This document shows, piece by piece, positions 23,820-33,112 of a stretch of DNA of 64,000 bases (positions are counted from its first letter, which is position 1; each line of letters opens with the position of its first letter). The stretch is from Desulfarculus baarsii DSM 2075. GTDB taxonomy: Bacteria > Desulfobacterota > Desulfarculia > Desulfarculales > Desulfarculaceae. A program made the position numbers and the translations under genes. The DNA lies in the NCBI RefSeq assembly GCF_000143965.1, contig NC_014365.1, forward strand, positions 1,763,501 to 1,827,500. Direction: 5' to 3'. Under the pieces are notes generated by a model. It was not told where the DNA came from, did not search any database, and was given only the letters and a program-made list of their open reading frames with translations.

Positions 23820-25810
23820 AGCTCTTTGTGCCGGGCTTCCAGTTCTTCCAGCTCCAGGGCCACCCGCTCCCAGCGCTGGCTGACCTTTTCCAGGCGCTGG
23901 ACAGCCTCGTGGTGCCGCGTGGACAGCTCGCGCCAGCGATCGGCGTCGGCGTAGGCCTGGGGCGCGACCATCTCGGCGACAAGCTCGTCGACCGCGGCGG
24001 TGGCCTGGGCCAACTTGTGCTCGACGTTGGCCAACTCGTCGCGCAGGGGCTTGAGCTTGCGATAGAGCTCGTTGCGGGCCTGGGCCTCGCGGCGTTTTTG
24101 CTCGGCCGATTTTTTGGCGCCGGCGGCGTCGGCCTCGCCGGCTTGCTCGAGCGGCGCGGCGGGGCCGCCGGGGCCCATAGGCTCCGGCTCCAGGCCGCCC
24201 TGGGGCAGGCGCTTTTTCCACAGACGCTGAAAATCGTCGAAATTGCCGGGCAGCAGCGTCACCCGGCCTTCCTCGACGTGGGCGATCTTGTTGGCGACGA
24301 TGTTGACCAGATGCCGATCGTGGCTGATCAACACCAGGGTGCCGTCGTATTCTTGCAGGGCCCGTTCGAGCACCATGCGGCTGGTGAGATCCAGGTGGTT
24401 GGTGGGCTCGTCGAGCAGCAGGAAGTTGGGCCGGGCGATCAAGAGCTTGGCCAGGGTCAGCCGGCTGCGCTCGCCGCCGCTTAGCACCTTGACTTTTTTG
24501 AACACGTCGTCGCCGCGGAACAGGAACGCGCCCAGAATCGCGCGCTGACGGCTCTGGGGCATCATGCCGGCCACGGTGGAAAGCTCGGTGAGGGCGTCAC
24601 GTTCGGGGTCGAGGTCTTCCATGGCGTGCTGGTTGAACACGCCCATCTTGACCCGGCCGCCCACCAGCCGCCGGCCGCCGGTGGGCTCCACGGCCCCGGT
24701 CAGCAGGCGCAGCAGCGAGGACTTGCCCGCGCCGTTGCGGCCCAACAGCACGATGCGGTCGCCGCGCTCGACGATGAAGTTGAGCCCCTTGTAGACCTGC
24801 TTTGGGCCATAGGACAGATCGACGTCGAGCAACTCGACGACGACCTTGGCCGAGCGGTCGGCCGGCGGCAGCTCCAACGAGATCGATTCGTCCTCGTGGG
24901 GCGGCTTGAGGCGCTCCATCTTTTCCAGGGCCTTGATGCGCCCCTGGACCTGGGCGGCGCTGGATTTGCGCGAGCGGTTGCGCTCGATGAAGCGCTCCAT
25001 CTCGCGGATGCGCTCTTGCTGGGCGTCGTAGGCCGCCTGCTGGGCCTTGCGTCGGCTGGCCCGCTGTTGTTCGTATTCGGAATAGCCGCCGCCGTAGACG
25101 AAGATGCGGCCCTCGTCCACCTCGACGATGCGGTTGACGACCTTATCGAGAAACACGCGGTCGTGGCTGACCAGCACCAGCGAGCAGGGCATCTGCGTGA
25201 GCTGGTTTTCCAACCACAGCAACGACTCCATGTCCAGGTGGTTGGTGGGCTCGTCGAGGAGGATCACGTCCGGGGCCGAGAGCAAGATGCGGGCCAGGGC
25301 CGCGCGCATCAGCCAACCGCCGGAAAGCTCGCTGACCTCGCGGTCGAGCTGCTCCTGGCGAAAGCCCAGCCCGGCCAACACCCGCTGGGCGCGGGATTCC
25401 AGGTCGTAGCCGCCCAGGTTTTCAAAGACGCTCTGCAACTGGCCCTGACGGGCCATCAGCTCGGCGGCGGCCTGGGGGTCTTTTTCGTTGGCCAGCTCGG
25501 CGTGGACCTGCTCCAACTCGGCCTCGACCTCGGCCAGGCTGTCGCCGGTGTCGGTGGCCAGTTCCAGGATGGTGCGGCCGCTGAGTTTGAGCAGGTCTTG
25601 GGGCAGATAGCCCATGCGCAGATTCTTGGCGCGGAACACCGAGCCCTGGTCGGGCTCGATCTGGCCCAGCATCAGGCCCAGCAGGGTGGATTTGCCCGCG
25701 CCGTTGGGGCCCACCAGGCCCAGGCGCATGTTGGGGCCCACGTGCAGGTCCACGCCGCGCAGGACATCTTGCTTGCCATAAAATTTGTGTACGTCGTGTA
25801 GGGTGATCAT
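23816..25810 (-). CDS. ABC-F family ATPase (Uup/EttA-like)
   Basis: A 664-residue protein with two ATP-binding cassettes and no membrane segments. Cassette 1 has GPNGAGKSTL and signature SELSGGWLMRA; cassette 2 has GRNGAGKSSLL and VLSGGERSRLTLAK. A charged linker between them and a C-terminal coiled coil (RKLKPLRDELANVEHKLAQ) match the ABC-F layout. These proteins act on the ribosome, relieving stalls. The start at the MITL codon is preferred, since the fold begins there. The upstream gap separates it from the divergent transporter. Confidence 0.92.
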   Translation of the reverse strand: MITLHDVHKFYGKQDVLRGVDLHVGPNMRLGLVGPNGAGKSTLLGLMLGQIEPDQGSVFRAKNLRMGYLPQDLLKLSGRTILELATDTGDSLAEVEAELEQVHAELANEKDPQAAAELMARQGQLQSVFENLGGYDLESRAQRVLAGLGFRQEQLDREVSELSGGWLMRAALARILLSAPDVILLDEPTNHLDMESLLWLENQLTQMPCSLVLVSHDRVFLDKVVNRIVEVDEGRIFVYGGGYSEYEQQRASRRKAQQAAYDAQQERIREMERFIERNRSRKSSAAQVQGRIKALEKMERLKPPHEDESISLELPPADRSAKVVVELLDVDLSYGPKQVYKGLNFIVERGDRIVLLGRNGAGKSSLLRLLTGAVEPTGGRRLVGGRVKMGVFNQHAMEDLDPERDALTELSTVAGMMPQSRQRAILGAFLFRGDDVFKKVKVLSGGERSRLTLAKLLIARPNFLLLDEPTNHLDLTSRMVLERALQEYDGTLVLISHDRHLVNIVANKIAHVEEGRVTLLPGNFDDFQRLWKKRLPQGGLEPEPMGPGGPAAPLEQAGEADAAGAKKSAEQKRREAQARNELYRKLKPLRDELANVEHKLAQATAAVDELVAEMVAPQAYADADRWRELSTRHHEAVQRLEKVSQRWERVALELEELEARHKEL

Positions 25811-25917
25811 GGCGCCATTAGTTACCATCAGCGCGCGCCCGGCGCAAGCGGCGGAATCTTGATCGAGCGGCCGCGGGTTGTGCTAATTTATAATATTTGC
25901 GCGCCGGAGGATGAAAT

Positions 25918-27216
25918 ATGCAAGCCGCGCCCTGGTACTACAACGTGATCAGCCTGATCGGCTTGTTGATGGTGACGTTCTTGTCGGGCCTGTGCGGCCT
26001 GGGGCGGGGCCCCGTGCCCTGGCGCACGGTGATCTGGGGCCTGATTTTGCAACTCGCGCTGGCTTTTTTCTTTTTTGCCGTGCCGGCTGGCGGTCAGGCC
26101 ATGCTGGCGCTCAACGACGTTTTTCTGACCCTGCTGGCCAGCGCCAAGGCCGGCGCCACGTTTCTTTTTGGGCCGCTGGCCATCTCGCCGGGTCAGCCGG
26201 GCTCGATCGGCTTTGTCTTTGCCGTGCAGGCGCTGAGCACGGTGGTGTTTTTCATGGCCTGCATGGCCATTTTATATCAGCTTGGGCTGATGCAGCGCGT
26301 GGTGCGGCTGCTGGCCAGGTTGCTCGCGCGGACGATGGGCCTCAGCGGGGCCGAAAGCCTGGGTGTGGCCAGCAGCATCATGGTCGGGGCGGAAATGGCC
26401 GGGGTGGTGCGTCCCTATCTGCCGGAGATGACCCGCTCGGAGCTGTTCATGCTGCTGACGGCGGCCATGGCCACGGTGGCCAGCACGGTCATGGGCGTGA
26501 TCGTGGCCAATCTCCACATGTATTTCCCCAACATCGCCGGGCACTTGATCAGCGCATCGGTCATTTCGGCCCCGGCGGCGGCGGTGGTGGCCAAACTGAT
26601 GGAGCCCGAGACCGGCCAGCCCTTGACCGCCGGCCAGGTGGTCGACCCCCACTTTGGCCGCTACGACGGCGTGATGGAGGCCGTCAGCGCAGGCGCGTTG
26701 GACGGCGTGAAGCTGGCGGTGGGCATCGCGGCGATGTTGCTTGCCTTCCTCAGCCTCACGGCCCTGCTCGATCAGATCTTGAGTTGGCTGACTGGCCTGG
26801 TGGGCCTGGAGGGCGTGGGGCTCAAAGAGGTGCTGACCTGGCTGGCCTGGCCCTTTGCCGTGCTGATGGGCGTGCCGCTGGAGGACGCGCCCAAGGTGGC
26901 CGCGTTGATCGGCCAGCGGGCCCTGGTCACCGAACTGCCGGCCTACGCCGAGTTGGCCAACATGCTGGCGCGGGGCGATTTGGCCTACAGCCGTAGCGCC
27001 GTTATCGCCTCCTACGCCCTTTGTGGTTTCGCCCACGTCGGTTCGGTGGCCATCTTCGTTGGCGGCTTTGGCGCGCTGGCCCCCGGGCGGGTGGGGGAAC
27101 TGGCCCGGTTGGGCTTCAAGGCCCTGTGGGCGGCGACGTTGGTCACGGTGATGACCGGCTGCGTGGCGGGGTTGTTCGCCTGGGGCGGCCGATCAATATT
27201 GGGAATTGTCCATTGA
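25918..27216 (+). CDS. CNT/NupC-like nucleoside transporter homologue
   Basis: A 432-residue membrane protein with about ten hydrophobic segments. It is recognisable as concentrative nucleoside transporter type from VVRPYLPEMTRSELFMLLT and ALCGFAHVGSVAIFVGGFG. In true CNTs the base-binding loop reads GQTEAP, while here it reads GAEMAG, and the usual CGFAN is CGFAH. Transport of a different solute is therefore likely. The gene has a strong ribosome site (GGAGGATGAAAT) and a TATAAT at 25889 without a clear -35. It is not in an operon. Confidence 0.8.
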   Translation: MQAAPWYYNVISLIGLLMVTFLSGLCGLGRGPVPWRTVIWGLILQLALAFFFFAVPAGGQAMLALNDVFLTLLASAKAGATFLFGPLAISPGQPGSIGFVFAVQALSTVVFFMACMAILYQLGLMQRVVRLLARLLARTMGLSGAESLGVASSIMVGAEMAGVVRPYLPEMTRSELFMLLTAAMATVASTVMGVIVANLHMYFPNIAGHLISASVISAPAAAVVAKLMEPETGQPLTAGQVVDPHFGRYDGVMEAVSAGALDGVKLAVGIAAMLLAFLSLTALLDQILSWLTGLVGLEGVGLKEVLTWLAWPFAVLMGVPLEDAPKVAALIGQRALVTELPAYAELANMLARGDLAYSRSAVIASYALCGFAHVGSVAIFVGGFGALAPGRVGELARLGFKALWAATLVTVMTGCVAGLFAWGGRSILGIVH

Positions 27217-27260
27217 TCTGTTTCCAAGCGCTGGCGGTTAATGATATTTTATGACAGCCT

Positions 27261-28877
27261 GTGCTTATATCGCACCAACAACCACGCTCCCCGGACCTGA
27301 TGAGCCGGGGCGACCGGAGCCGACTCGCCTTGCCAGAAGAACAGCCGAAAACCACCAAGGCAGAGTTCAAGGACAAGCTGGCGCTTGAGGTCTCGGAAGA
27401 TCGCATGGAGGCGCGGCTTTCCGGCGAGGTGCCCGAGGGGGCCGACCGCAAGCAGGTGCAGTACGCCATCACCGAGGCCCTGAAGAAAAGCGGCGTGCGT
27501 TATGGCATGGACGCCCAGGCCATGCGCCAGGCCATCGAGGCCCTGCTGGCCGGCCAGCGCGTGCAAGGCCTGGTGGTGGCCAGGGGCCAGGCCCCGGTCA
27601 GGGGCGAGGATGCGGCGATTACGCCGTTGGTCGACTTTGGCGCGGGAGTGGTCGGCCGGGTCAACAAAAAGGGCATCGTCGATTTTCGTGACCGGGGGCC
27701 GATTCCCACCGTGCAGCCGGGCACGGTGCTGGCCACGCTGAAAAAGGGCCTGCGCGGCGAGCCGGGCCGCGACGTGTTGGGCAAGCTGGTCCATCCGCCG
27801 GAGGTGCGCATGCTGCGCCTGCTGCCGGGCGATGGCGTGCGGATCGACGATGATGGGGCCACCGTGTCGGCGGCGGTGGAGGGCATGCCCGATCGGCCCG
27901 AGGAAGAACGCTTCGTGGTGCAGAGCGTTCTGGACATCGCCGGCGACGTGGACTTGAACACCGGCCATATCGAGTTCCCCGGCGCGGTGCGCGTGCAGGG
28001 CACGATCCGCTCCGACTTCAAGGTCAAATGCTATGGCCTGACCGCCGAGACCGTCGAGCCCAGGGCCATCATCGACGTCAAGGCCGACGTGGTGGTCTAC
28101 GGCGGGATCATGGGCGCGGTGGTGCGGGCCGGCGGCAACGTCATGGCCCGCTTCGTGCGCGACGCCAGGGTCGTCTGCAACGGCGACATGAACATCGACA
28201 CCGAGATCATCCAGAGCAAATTGCAGGCCGGCGGCCATATTCGGGTCAGCGGCCTGGAGTCGCGCATCGTCGACAGCCACATCGCGGCGATCAAGGGCGT
28301 TCAGGCCGGCGACGTGCTCTGCTCGCGGCGCGAGGCGACGATGATCCGCATCGGGGTCAACCCCGAGTTCGAAAAGCAATACTTCGCCAACAAGCGCGCC
28401 CTGGAGTCCCTGGTCAACCAGCGCGACCAGATCATGGAGGCGGTCGACGCCCAGAAGACCGAGTTGGCGGGCACCGAGGAAGAACTGCGCCACATGATCG
28501 AGGCCTTTCATTCCATGGAGGGCGTCAAAGATCGCGAGGTGCATCTGACGCAGATCAACATGATCAAGCCCCTGCGCGAAGCCCTCAAACAGGGGGTGGC
28601 CCAGGGCACGCTCCGGCTGGGCGAGATGGTCTTCGAGATTCAGCGCCTGCGCGAGCAGATCGCCCGCATGGAGGCCGTGGCGCCCCAGGGCGCGATTTGG
28701 CTGGATGTGCGGGGCAGGGCCGAGCAGGGCGTGGAAATCCGCACGCCCAGGGCCAGCCTGGTGCTGGAAAACACCCACCAGGGCTTTTCGGCCCGCGAGG
28801 CCACGATCCAGGACAAGCAAACCGGCGAGGAGCGACCGACCGTGAAGCTCTCCAGGCTGCGCACGACCGCCGCCTGA
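27261..28877 (+). CDS. FapA/DUF342 family polymer-forming protein
   Basis: Up to 538 residues of the DUF342 (FapA) family. An N-terminal variable part is followed by PLVDFGAGVVGRVNKKGIVD and the family's repetitive beta-helix core (GDVDLNTGHIEFPGAVRVQG, IDVKADVVVYGGIMGAVV), with a coiled coil near the C-terminus (QIMEAVDAQKTELAGTEEEL). Relatives are linked to flagellar assembly or to spatial control of motility; FapA affects motility in Vibrio. It is the first gene of a rightward set ending with motAB. The start is uncertain, as both the GTG used and an ATG at 27300 lack a good ribosome site. Confidence 0.8.
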   Translation: MLISHQQPRSPDLMSRGDRSRLALPEEQPKTTKAEFKDKLALEVSEDRMEARLSGEVPEGADRKQVQYAITEALKKSGVRYGMDAQAMRQAIEALLAGQRVQGLVVARGQAPVRGEDAAITPLVDFGAGVVGRVNKKGIVDFRDRGPIPTVQPGTVLATLKKGLRGEPGRDVLGKLVHPPEVRMLRLLPGDGVRIDDDGATVSAAVEGMPDRPEEERFVVQSVLDIAGDVDLNTGHIEFPGAVRVQGTIRSDFKVKCYGLTAETVEPRAIIDVKADVVVYGGIMGAVVRAGGNVMARFVRDARVVCNGDMNIDTEIIQSKLQAGGHIRVSGLESRIVDSHIAAIKGVQAGDVLCSRREATMIRIGVNPEFEKQYFANKRALESLVNQRDQIMEAVDAQKTELAGTEEELRHMIEAFHSMEGVKDREVHLTQINMIKPLREALKQGVAQGTLRLGEMVFEIQRLREQIARMEAVAPQGAIWLDVRGRAEQGVEIRTPRASLVLENTHQGFSAREATIQDKQTGEERPTVKLSRLRTTAA

Positions 28878-28996
28878 GGCGCCTGATCGCCGACCGCCGC
28901 GCCACAAATGCCATGGCGCGGCCAACAGAGCCAAGCTATAATAAAAGCGCCACCCCAATCCTGAAATCGCGAAAGCCAGCTTGCCAGGGAATGCCC

Positions 28997-29764
28997 ATGG
29001 GTGAAAAAAAACGGCTGCTCACTGTGCTTTTTTTGGCACTGTGCATGTGCGCGCCCAATGCGGCCCTGGCCGGCGACGATCCCAAGGCGAGGGCGCTGTT
29101 GGGCCAGATAAGCCTTCAACTCGACGCCGACAACGAGTGGGAGGCCTGTCGCCTGGCCGTGGGCATGGAGCAATACAAAGGCACGGACTCCTATGCCCTG
29201 GCCGAGCAAAAGCTCCTGGCCCGGGGTGTCAGCATAGCCCAGCCGCTGCACTCCTACACCATCAAGCAGATCGTCGCCGTGCAAAACGAGGCGGAGCAAA
29301 ATCGCCGCAAGACCGGCATGCTGCCGCGCCTGGGCCCGCGCGAAAACTTCAAGGACGGCTGGGGCATGCCCCTGCGGGTGGAGTTCGTCACCAGGGAGAC
29401 TTTCGTTTACGTGGTGCGTTCGGCCGGGCCCGACAAACGCTACATGACCACCGACGACCTGGTGATCGGCACCCGGGGCAAGGCCGAGGGCAGCCTGGGC
29501 GCCGACGACAAGTTCAAGCCGGCCAAGAAAGACGACGACGCCGCCGCCACGCTGGAGTCACTGATCGGCCAGCCGCCGGCCAAGCGGGCGGACAAGCCGG
29601 CCTCTTCCGGCGACGTGACGCGCAACAGCCTTTATCACGGTCAGAGCAGGCCCGACACCAAGAATCAGCCCGCCGATCCCTTGCTGCTGCCGGGCAAGCA
29701 GGGCGGCAACCCCGCCGAGCGAGAGATAACGCTCGACGAGCTGAAAGAAGTCATCGGAAACTAG
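28997..29764 (+). CDS. Exported protein with GspG-like C-terminal signature
   Basis: A 255-residue protein with a signal peptide (KRLLTVLFLALCMCAPNAAL, cleavage near ALA). The middle part contains ENFKDGWGMPLRVEF followed by SAGPDKRYMTTDDLV, a pattern like the calcium-binding C-terminal domain of type II secretion GspG pseudopilins. It lacks the GspG prepilin leader and long N-terminal helix, so it is not a normal pseudopilin. It lies between fapA and motA, 30 bases ahead of motA, suggesting a link to the cell envelope around the motor; that is inference. Confidence 0.65.
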   Translation: MGEKKRLLTVLFLALCMCAPNAALAGDDPKARALLGQISLQLDADNEWEACRLAVGMEQYKGTDSYALAEQKLLARGVSIAQPLHSYTIKQIVAVQNEAEQNRRKTGMLPRLGPRENFKDGWGMPLRVEFVTRETFVYVVRSAGPDKRYMTTDDLVIGTRGKAEGSLGADDKFKPAKKDDDAAATLESLIGQPPAKRADKPASSGDVTRNSLYHGQSRPDTKNQPADPLLLPGKQGGNPAEREITLDELKEVIGN

Positions 29765-29794
29765 CGCGGCGCGGTAGGACAGGGAGCGGCCAGA

Positions 29795-30577
29795 GTGGAT
29801 CTCGGAACAATCATCGGCATAGTGGTCGGCCTGGTTCTGGTGGTGGTCAGCATCCTGTTGTCGGGCAGTTTGGTGGCCTTTATCGACGTGCCGTCCATCC
29901 TCATCGTCATCGGCGGCACCATTTCGGCCACCCTGGTGGCTTATCCCATGAGCGCCGTGGTCAGGTCGATGAAGGCTTCGATGAGTATTTTTTTTCAGCC
30001 GCGCATCGACCACGTGGGCACGGTGCGCGAGCTTCTCAAGGCCGCCGACGCCGTGCGCAAGGAAGGCCCCCTGGCCCTGGAAAAGATGAAGCCGCCCAGC
30101 GAGTTCATGGGCACGGCCTTTCAACTGGTGGCCGACGGCATGCGGCCCGAGGACATCCGCCACGTGCTGACCATCGAGGCCGAAGCAGCCTATTCGCGCA
30201 GCATGGAGGTCATCGGCGTCATGGAAAAGATGGCTGAACTGGCCCCGGCCTGGGGCATGATCGGCACGCTGATCGGCCTGGTGATCATGCTGTTGAACCT
30301 CTCTGACCCCAGCGCCATCGGCCCGGCCATGGCCGTGGCCCTGCTGACGACCTTCTACGGCGCGTTGTGGGCCAACTTTCTGCTTTCACCGGGGGCCACC
30401 AAGCTGGAGGAGCGCGCCGGCCGACAGAGCGAGGACTTCAAGCTGGTCATCGAGGGGGCCATGGGCATGGCTCGCAACGAAAACCCCCGCCAGATCCAGC
30501 AACGCCTGATGGGCTTCATGCCGCCGTCGGATCGCGCCGAGCTTCAGGCCAAGGCCATGGCCAAGAAGAAGGCCTAG
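29795..30577 (+). CDS. motA: Flagellar motor stator protein MotA/PomA
   Basis: A 260-residue stator subunit with four membrane segments: two at the N-terminus (IIGIVVGLVLVVVSILL, VPSILIVIGGTISATLVA) and two near residues 150-205 (WGMIGTLIGLVIMLLNL, VALLTTFYGALWANFLL). These are the conserved TM3 and TM4 of MotA. With MotB it forms the ion channel that turns the flagellar rotor. The start is GTG with GGGAG upstream. motB follows after four bases. Confidence 0.95.
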   Translation: MDLGTIIGIVVGLVLVVVSILLSGSLVAFIDVPSILIVIGGTISATLVAYPMSAVVRSMKASMSIFFQPRIDHVGTVRELLKAADAVRKEGPLALEKMKPPSEFMGTAFQLVADGMRPEDIRHVLTIEAEAAYSRSMEVIGVMEKMAELAPAWGMIGTLIGLVIMLLNLSDPSAIGPAMAVALLTTFYGALWANFLLSPGATKLEERAGRQSEDFKLVIEGAMGMARNENPRQIQQRLMGFMPPSDRAELQAKAMAKKKA

Positions 30578-30581
30578 CCCC

Positions 30582-31325
30582 TTGCCGCCCGAGAAAAAAA
30601 TCAAAAAAGGCTCTCCGCCCTGGATGGCCACCTTTGCCGACTTATCCACGCTTTTGCTGACCTTTTTCGTCTTGTTGCTTTCGATGGCCAACATGGACGT
30701 GCAGAAGTTTCGCGAGATGCTGGGTTCGGTGCAGGCGGCCTTTGGCGTGCAATACGAGGTGCAGGGCGATTTTCAGCCCGTGGCCGTCCCCACGGCGGCG
30801 CCGAGCGCGCAAAACGCCGCCGCGCCCAGCCGGCGCATCTCCGAGGCCAGGGCGGCCATGGAGTCGCGCCAGATGTCCGAACAGGTGCAAAATTTCGTCA
30901 ACGAGACCGGCCTGGGCAGCGAGGTCAACGTCAACGCCGGCAACAAAGGCGTGCGGCTGCGCGTCAAGGGGCACCTGTTCTTCGAGCCGGGCGGGGCCGA
31001 GATTCGCCAAGAGGCCAAAAAGCTTTTGGAAGGCATCGCCAAGGTCACCAAAAAGTTCGACTTTTACCTGACCGTCGAGGGCCACACCGACGATCAACCC
31101 ATCTCCACGCCGCGTTTTCCGTCCAACTGGGAGCTAAGCGCCGCCAGGGCCGCGGCGGTTTTGCGCTACCTGGCCGGCGACGGCGTGCCCGAAAAGCGCA
31201 TGTCGGCCATTGGTTACGCCAGCAGCTTTCCCATCGCCGCCAACACCAGCGAAGCCGGCCGCAACAAAAATCGCCGGGTTGAGTTTGTTTTCACCAAACA
31301 ACCGCCGCGACTTGGCATAGACTGA
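30582..31325 (+). CDS. motB: Flagellar motor stator protein MotB
   Basis: A 247-residue protein. The single N-terminal membrane helix has the essential aspartate in [18 protein letters not shown], and the C-terminal OmpA-like domain has the peptidoglycan-binding pattern [13 protein letters not shown] ... NWELSAARA ... NKNRRVEF. It anchors the stator to the cell wall. A TTG start is used, four bases after the motA stop, with AAGAAGG upstream; this gives the family's usual short cytoplasmic tail. The ion (proton or sodium) cannot be told from this alone. Confidence 0.95.
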   Translation: MPPEKKIKKGSPPWMATFADLSTLLLTFFVLLLSMANMDVQKFREMLGSVQAAFGVQYEVQGDFQPVAVPTAAPSAQNAAAPSRRISEARAAMESRQMSEQVQNFVNETGLGSEVNVNAGNKGVRLRVKGHLFFEPGGAEIRQEAKKLLEGIAKVTKKFDFYLTVEGHTDDQPISTPRFPSNWELSAARAAAVLRYLAGDGVPEKRMSAIGYASSFPIAANTSEAGRNKNRRVEFVFTKQPPRLGID

Positions 31326-31429
31326 TAATCATTGGCGAGAGCTGGCGCGCGCGGACCGGCCGAAAAAGCGATGGTCGCCTCGGCGCGGGCCGGCGGACGA
31401 CACTCAGATCTCAATCGCGGAAGTGCGTC

Positions 31430-33094
31430 ATGAAAGCAAGACTGATGCGTTGGTCCATCGGCAAGAGGATCATTCTGGTCAACGCCTGCTTCACGCTGGC
31501 CATCGTGGCCTCGTTGATGGCCCTCTACGCCGTGCAACAATACCGCGAGACCATTGACGCCTTTATCCAGGCCGCCCGCATCACCACTTTGCAGGTCGAA
31601 AGCTCGCGTCAGGAGATGGAGGACAAGTGGGCCTCGGGGGTGTTTTCCGTTGATCAGGTGCGCGGATACGCCAAGGAGGGCGACATGGGCAAGCTCCTGG
31701 CGGTCATCCCCGTGGTGACGGCCTGGCAGACGGCCATGCGCAAATCCGAGGAAGGCGGCTACACCTTCAAGGTGCCCAAATTCCACCCGCGCAACCCCAA
31801 GAACGAGCCCGACGCCGTGGAGGCCGAGGCCCTCAGGCGCATGGAAAGCGACAACACCAACAGCTACTACGTCATCGACAAAGATATCAATTCGGTGCGT
31901 TATTTCCAGGCCGTGCGCCTGACCAAACCCTGCCTGCTCTGCCACGGCGACCCGGCTACGTCCAAGGAGATCTGGGGCAACGACCAGGGCCTGGACCCCT
32001 TGGGCGCGCGCATGGAAAACTGGAAGGAAGGCGAGATTCACGGGGCCTTCGAGGTTATCTATTCCCTGGATCCGGCCGACCGCCAGATGGCGGCCTCGCT
32101 GGCCATGGCCGGCGGGGTGGCCGTGGTGGTGCTGGGGCTGGGCGTGTTTTTGGCCATGCTGCTGGCGCGCAACCTGGGCCGGCCGATCAAGTCGGCCGCC
32201 GCGGCGGTCAACAGCACGGCGCTGGGCGACTTTACCCTGGCCATCCAGCAAGCCGAACTTACGCGCAGTGACGAATTGGGCGACATGCTGCGCTCGGTGG
32301 AAAAAATGAACCAGGATCTCTCCGAGACCGTGCGCCACGTGGCCGGCGCGGCCGGGGTGGTGGCCGAAAACGCCCAGGCCATCAGCGTGGGCAATCTGGA
32401 GCTCAGCGACCGCACCCAGCAGCAGGCCAGCGCCATCGAACAGACCGCCTCGGCCCTGGAACAGATGACCAGCTCCGTCAAGCAGAACGCCGAAAACGCC
32501 ACCCAGGCCAACGCGTTGGCCCAGCGCACCGCCGAGGTGGCCCATCAGGGCGGCCAGGCCGTGGAACGCACGGTCACGGCCATGCGCGAGGTCAGCGTCT
32601 CCAGCAAAAAGATCAGCGACATCATCGATGTGGTGAACGAAATAGCCTTCCAGACCAATCTGTTGGCTTTGAACGCCGCGGTGGAGGCGGCCCGGGCCGG
32701 CGAGGCCGGCCGCGGCTTCGCGGTGGTGGCTGGCGAGGTGCGCGGTCTGGCCGGCCGGGTCTCGGCGGCCTCCAAGGAGATTCAGAAGCTGATTGTCGAG
32801 TCGGTGGCCAAGGTGGACCAGGGCGGCCGGATGGTCGAGGAAAGCGGCCGGCTGTTGGGCGAGATCATCGAAAACGTCCAGCATGTCTCCGACACCGTGG
32901 CCGAAATCTCGGCCGCCAGTCAGGAGCAGGCCGCCGGCATCGAGGAGGTCAACAAGGCGGTGGCCCAGATGGACGCGGCCGTGCAGCAGAATTCGGCCCT
33001 GGTGGAAAAGGCGGCCAGCAACTCCGAGGCCATGGCCACGGCGGCCGAGGAGCTGCGCGGGTTGATGGGCCAGTTCAAGGTGCGCGGCGCATAG
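31430..33094 (+). CDS. Methyl-accepting chemotaxis protein with heme c-binding sensor domain
   Basis: A 554-residue chemoreceptor. A first membrane helix near residue 20 is followed by a periplasmic DUF3365/Tll0287-like domain, which contains a CxxCH heme motif ([14 protein letters not shown], about residues 168-172). A second membrane helix ([20 protein letters not shown]), a HAMP segment and the signalling hairpin ([20 protein letters not shown]) complete it. The heme suggests sensing of redox state or a gas such as oxygen or NO. It follows motB by about 100 bases with no terminator seen, and may be expressed with the stator genes. Confidence 0.9.
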   Translation: MKARLMRWSIGKRIILVNACFTLAIVASLMALYAVQQYRETIDAFIQAARITTLQVESSRQEMEDKWASGVFSVDQVRGYAKEGDMGKLLAVIPVVTAWQTAMRKSEEGGYTFKVPKFHPRNPKNEPDAVEAEALRRMESDNTNSYYVIDKDINSVRYFQAVRLTKPCLLCHGDPATSKEIWGNDQGLDPLGARMENWKEGEIHGAFEVIYSLDPADRQMAASLAMAGGVAVVVLGLGVFLAMLLARNLGRPIKSAAAAVNSTALGDFTLAIQQAELTRSDELGDMLRSVEKMNQDLSETVRHVAGAAGVVAENAQAISVGNLELSDRTQQQASAIEQTASALEQMTSSVKQNAENATQANALAQRTAEVAHQGGQAVERTVTAMREVSVSSKKISDIIDVVNEIAFQTNLLALNAAVEAARAGEAGRGFAVVAGEVRGLAGRVSAASKEIQKLIVESVAKVDQGGRMVEESGRLLGEIIENVQHVSDTVAEISAASQEQAAGIEEVNKAVAQMDAAVQQNSALVEKAASNSEAMATAAEELRGLMGQFKVRGA

Positions 33095-33112
33095 AGCTTT
33101 TCAGGCGGGGCT

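Noticed and set aside
28997-29764. Type II secretion pseudopilin GspG
   Set aside because: The calcium-site pattern is similar, but there is no prepilin leader, no long N-terminal helix and no other secretion genes nearby.
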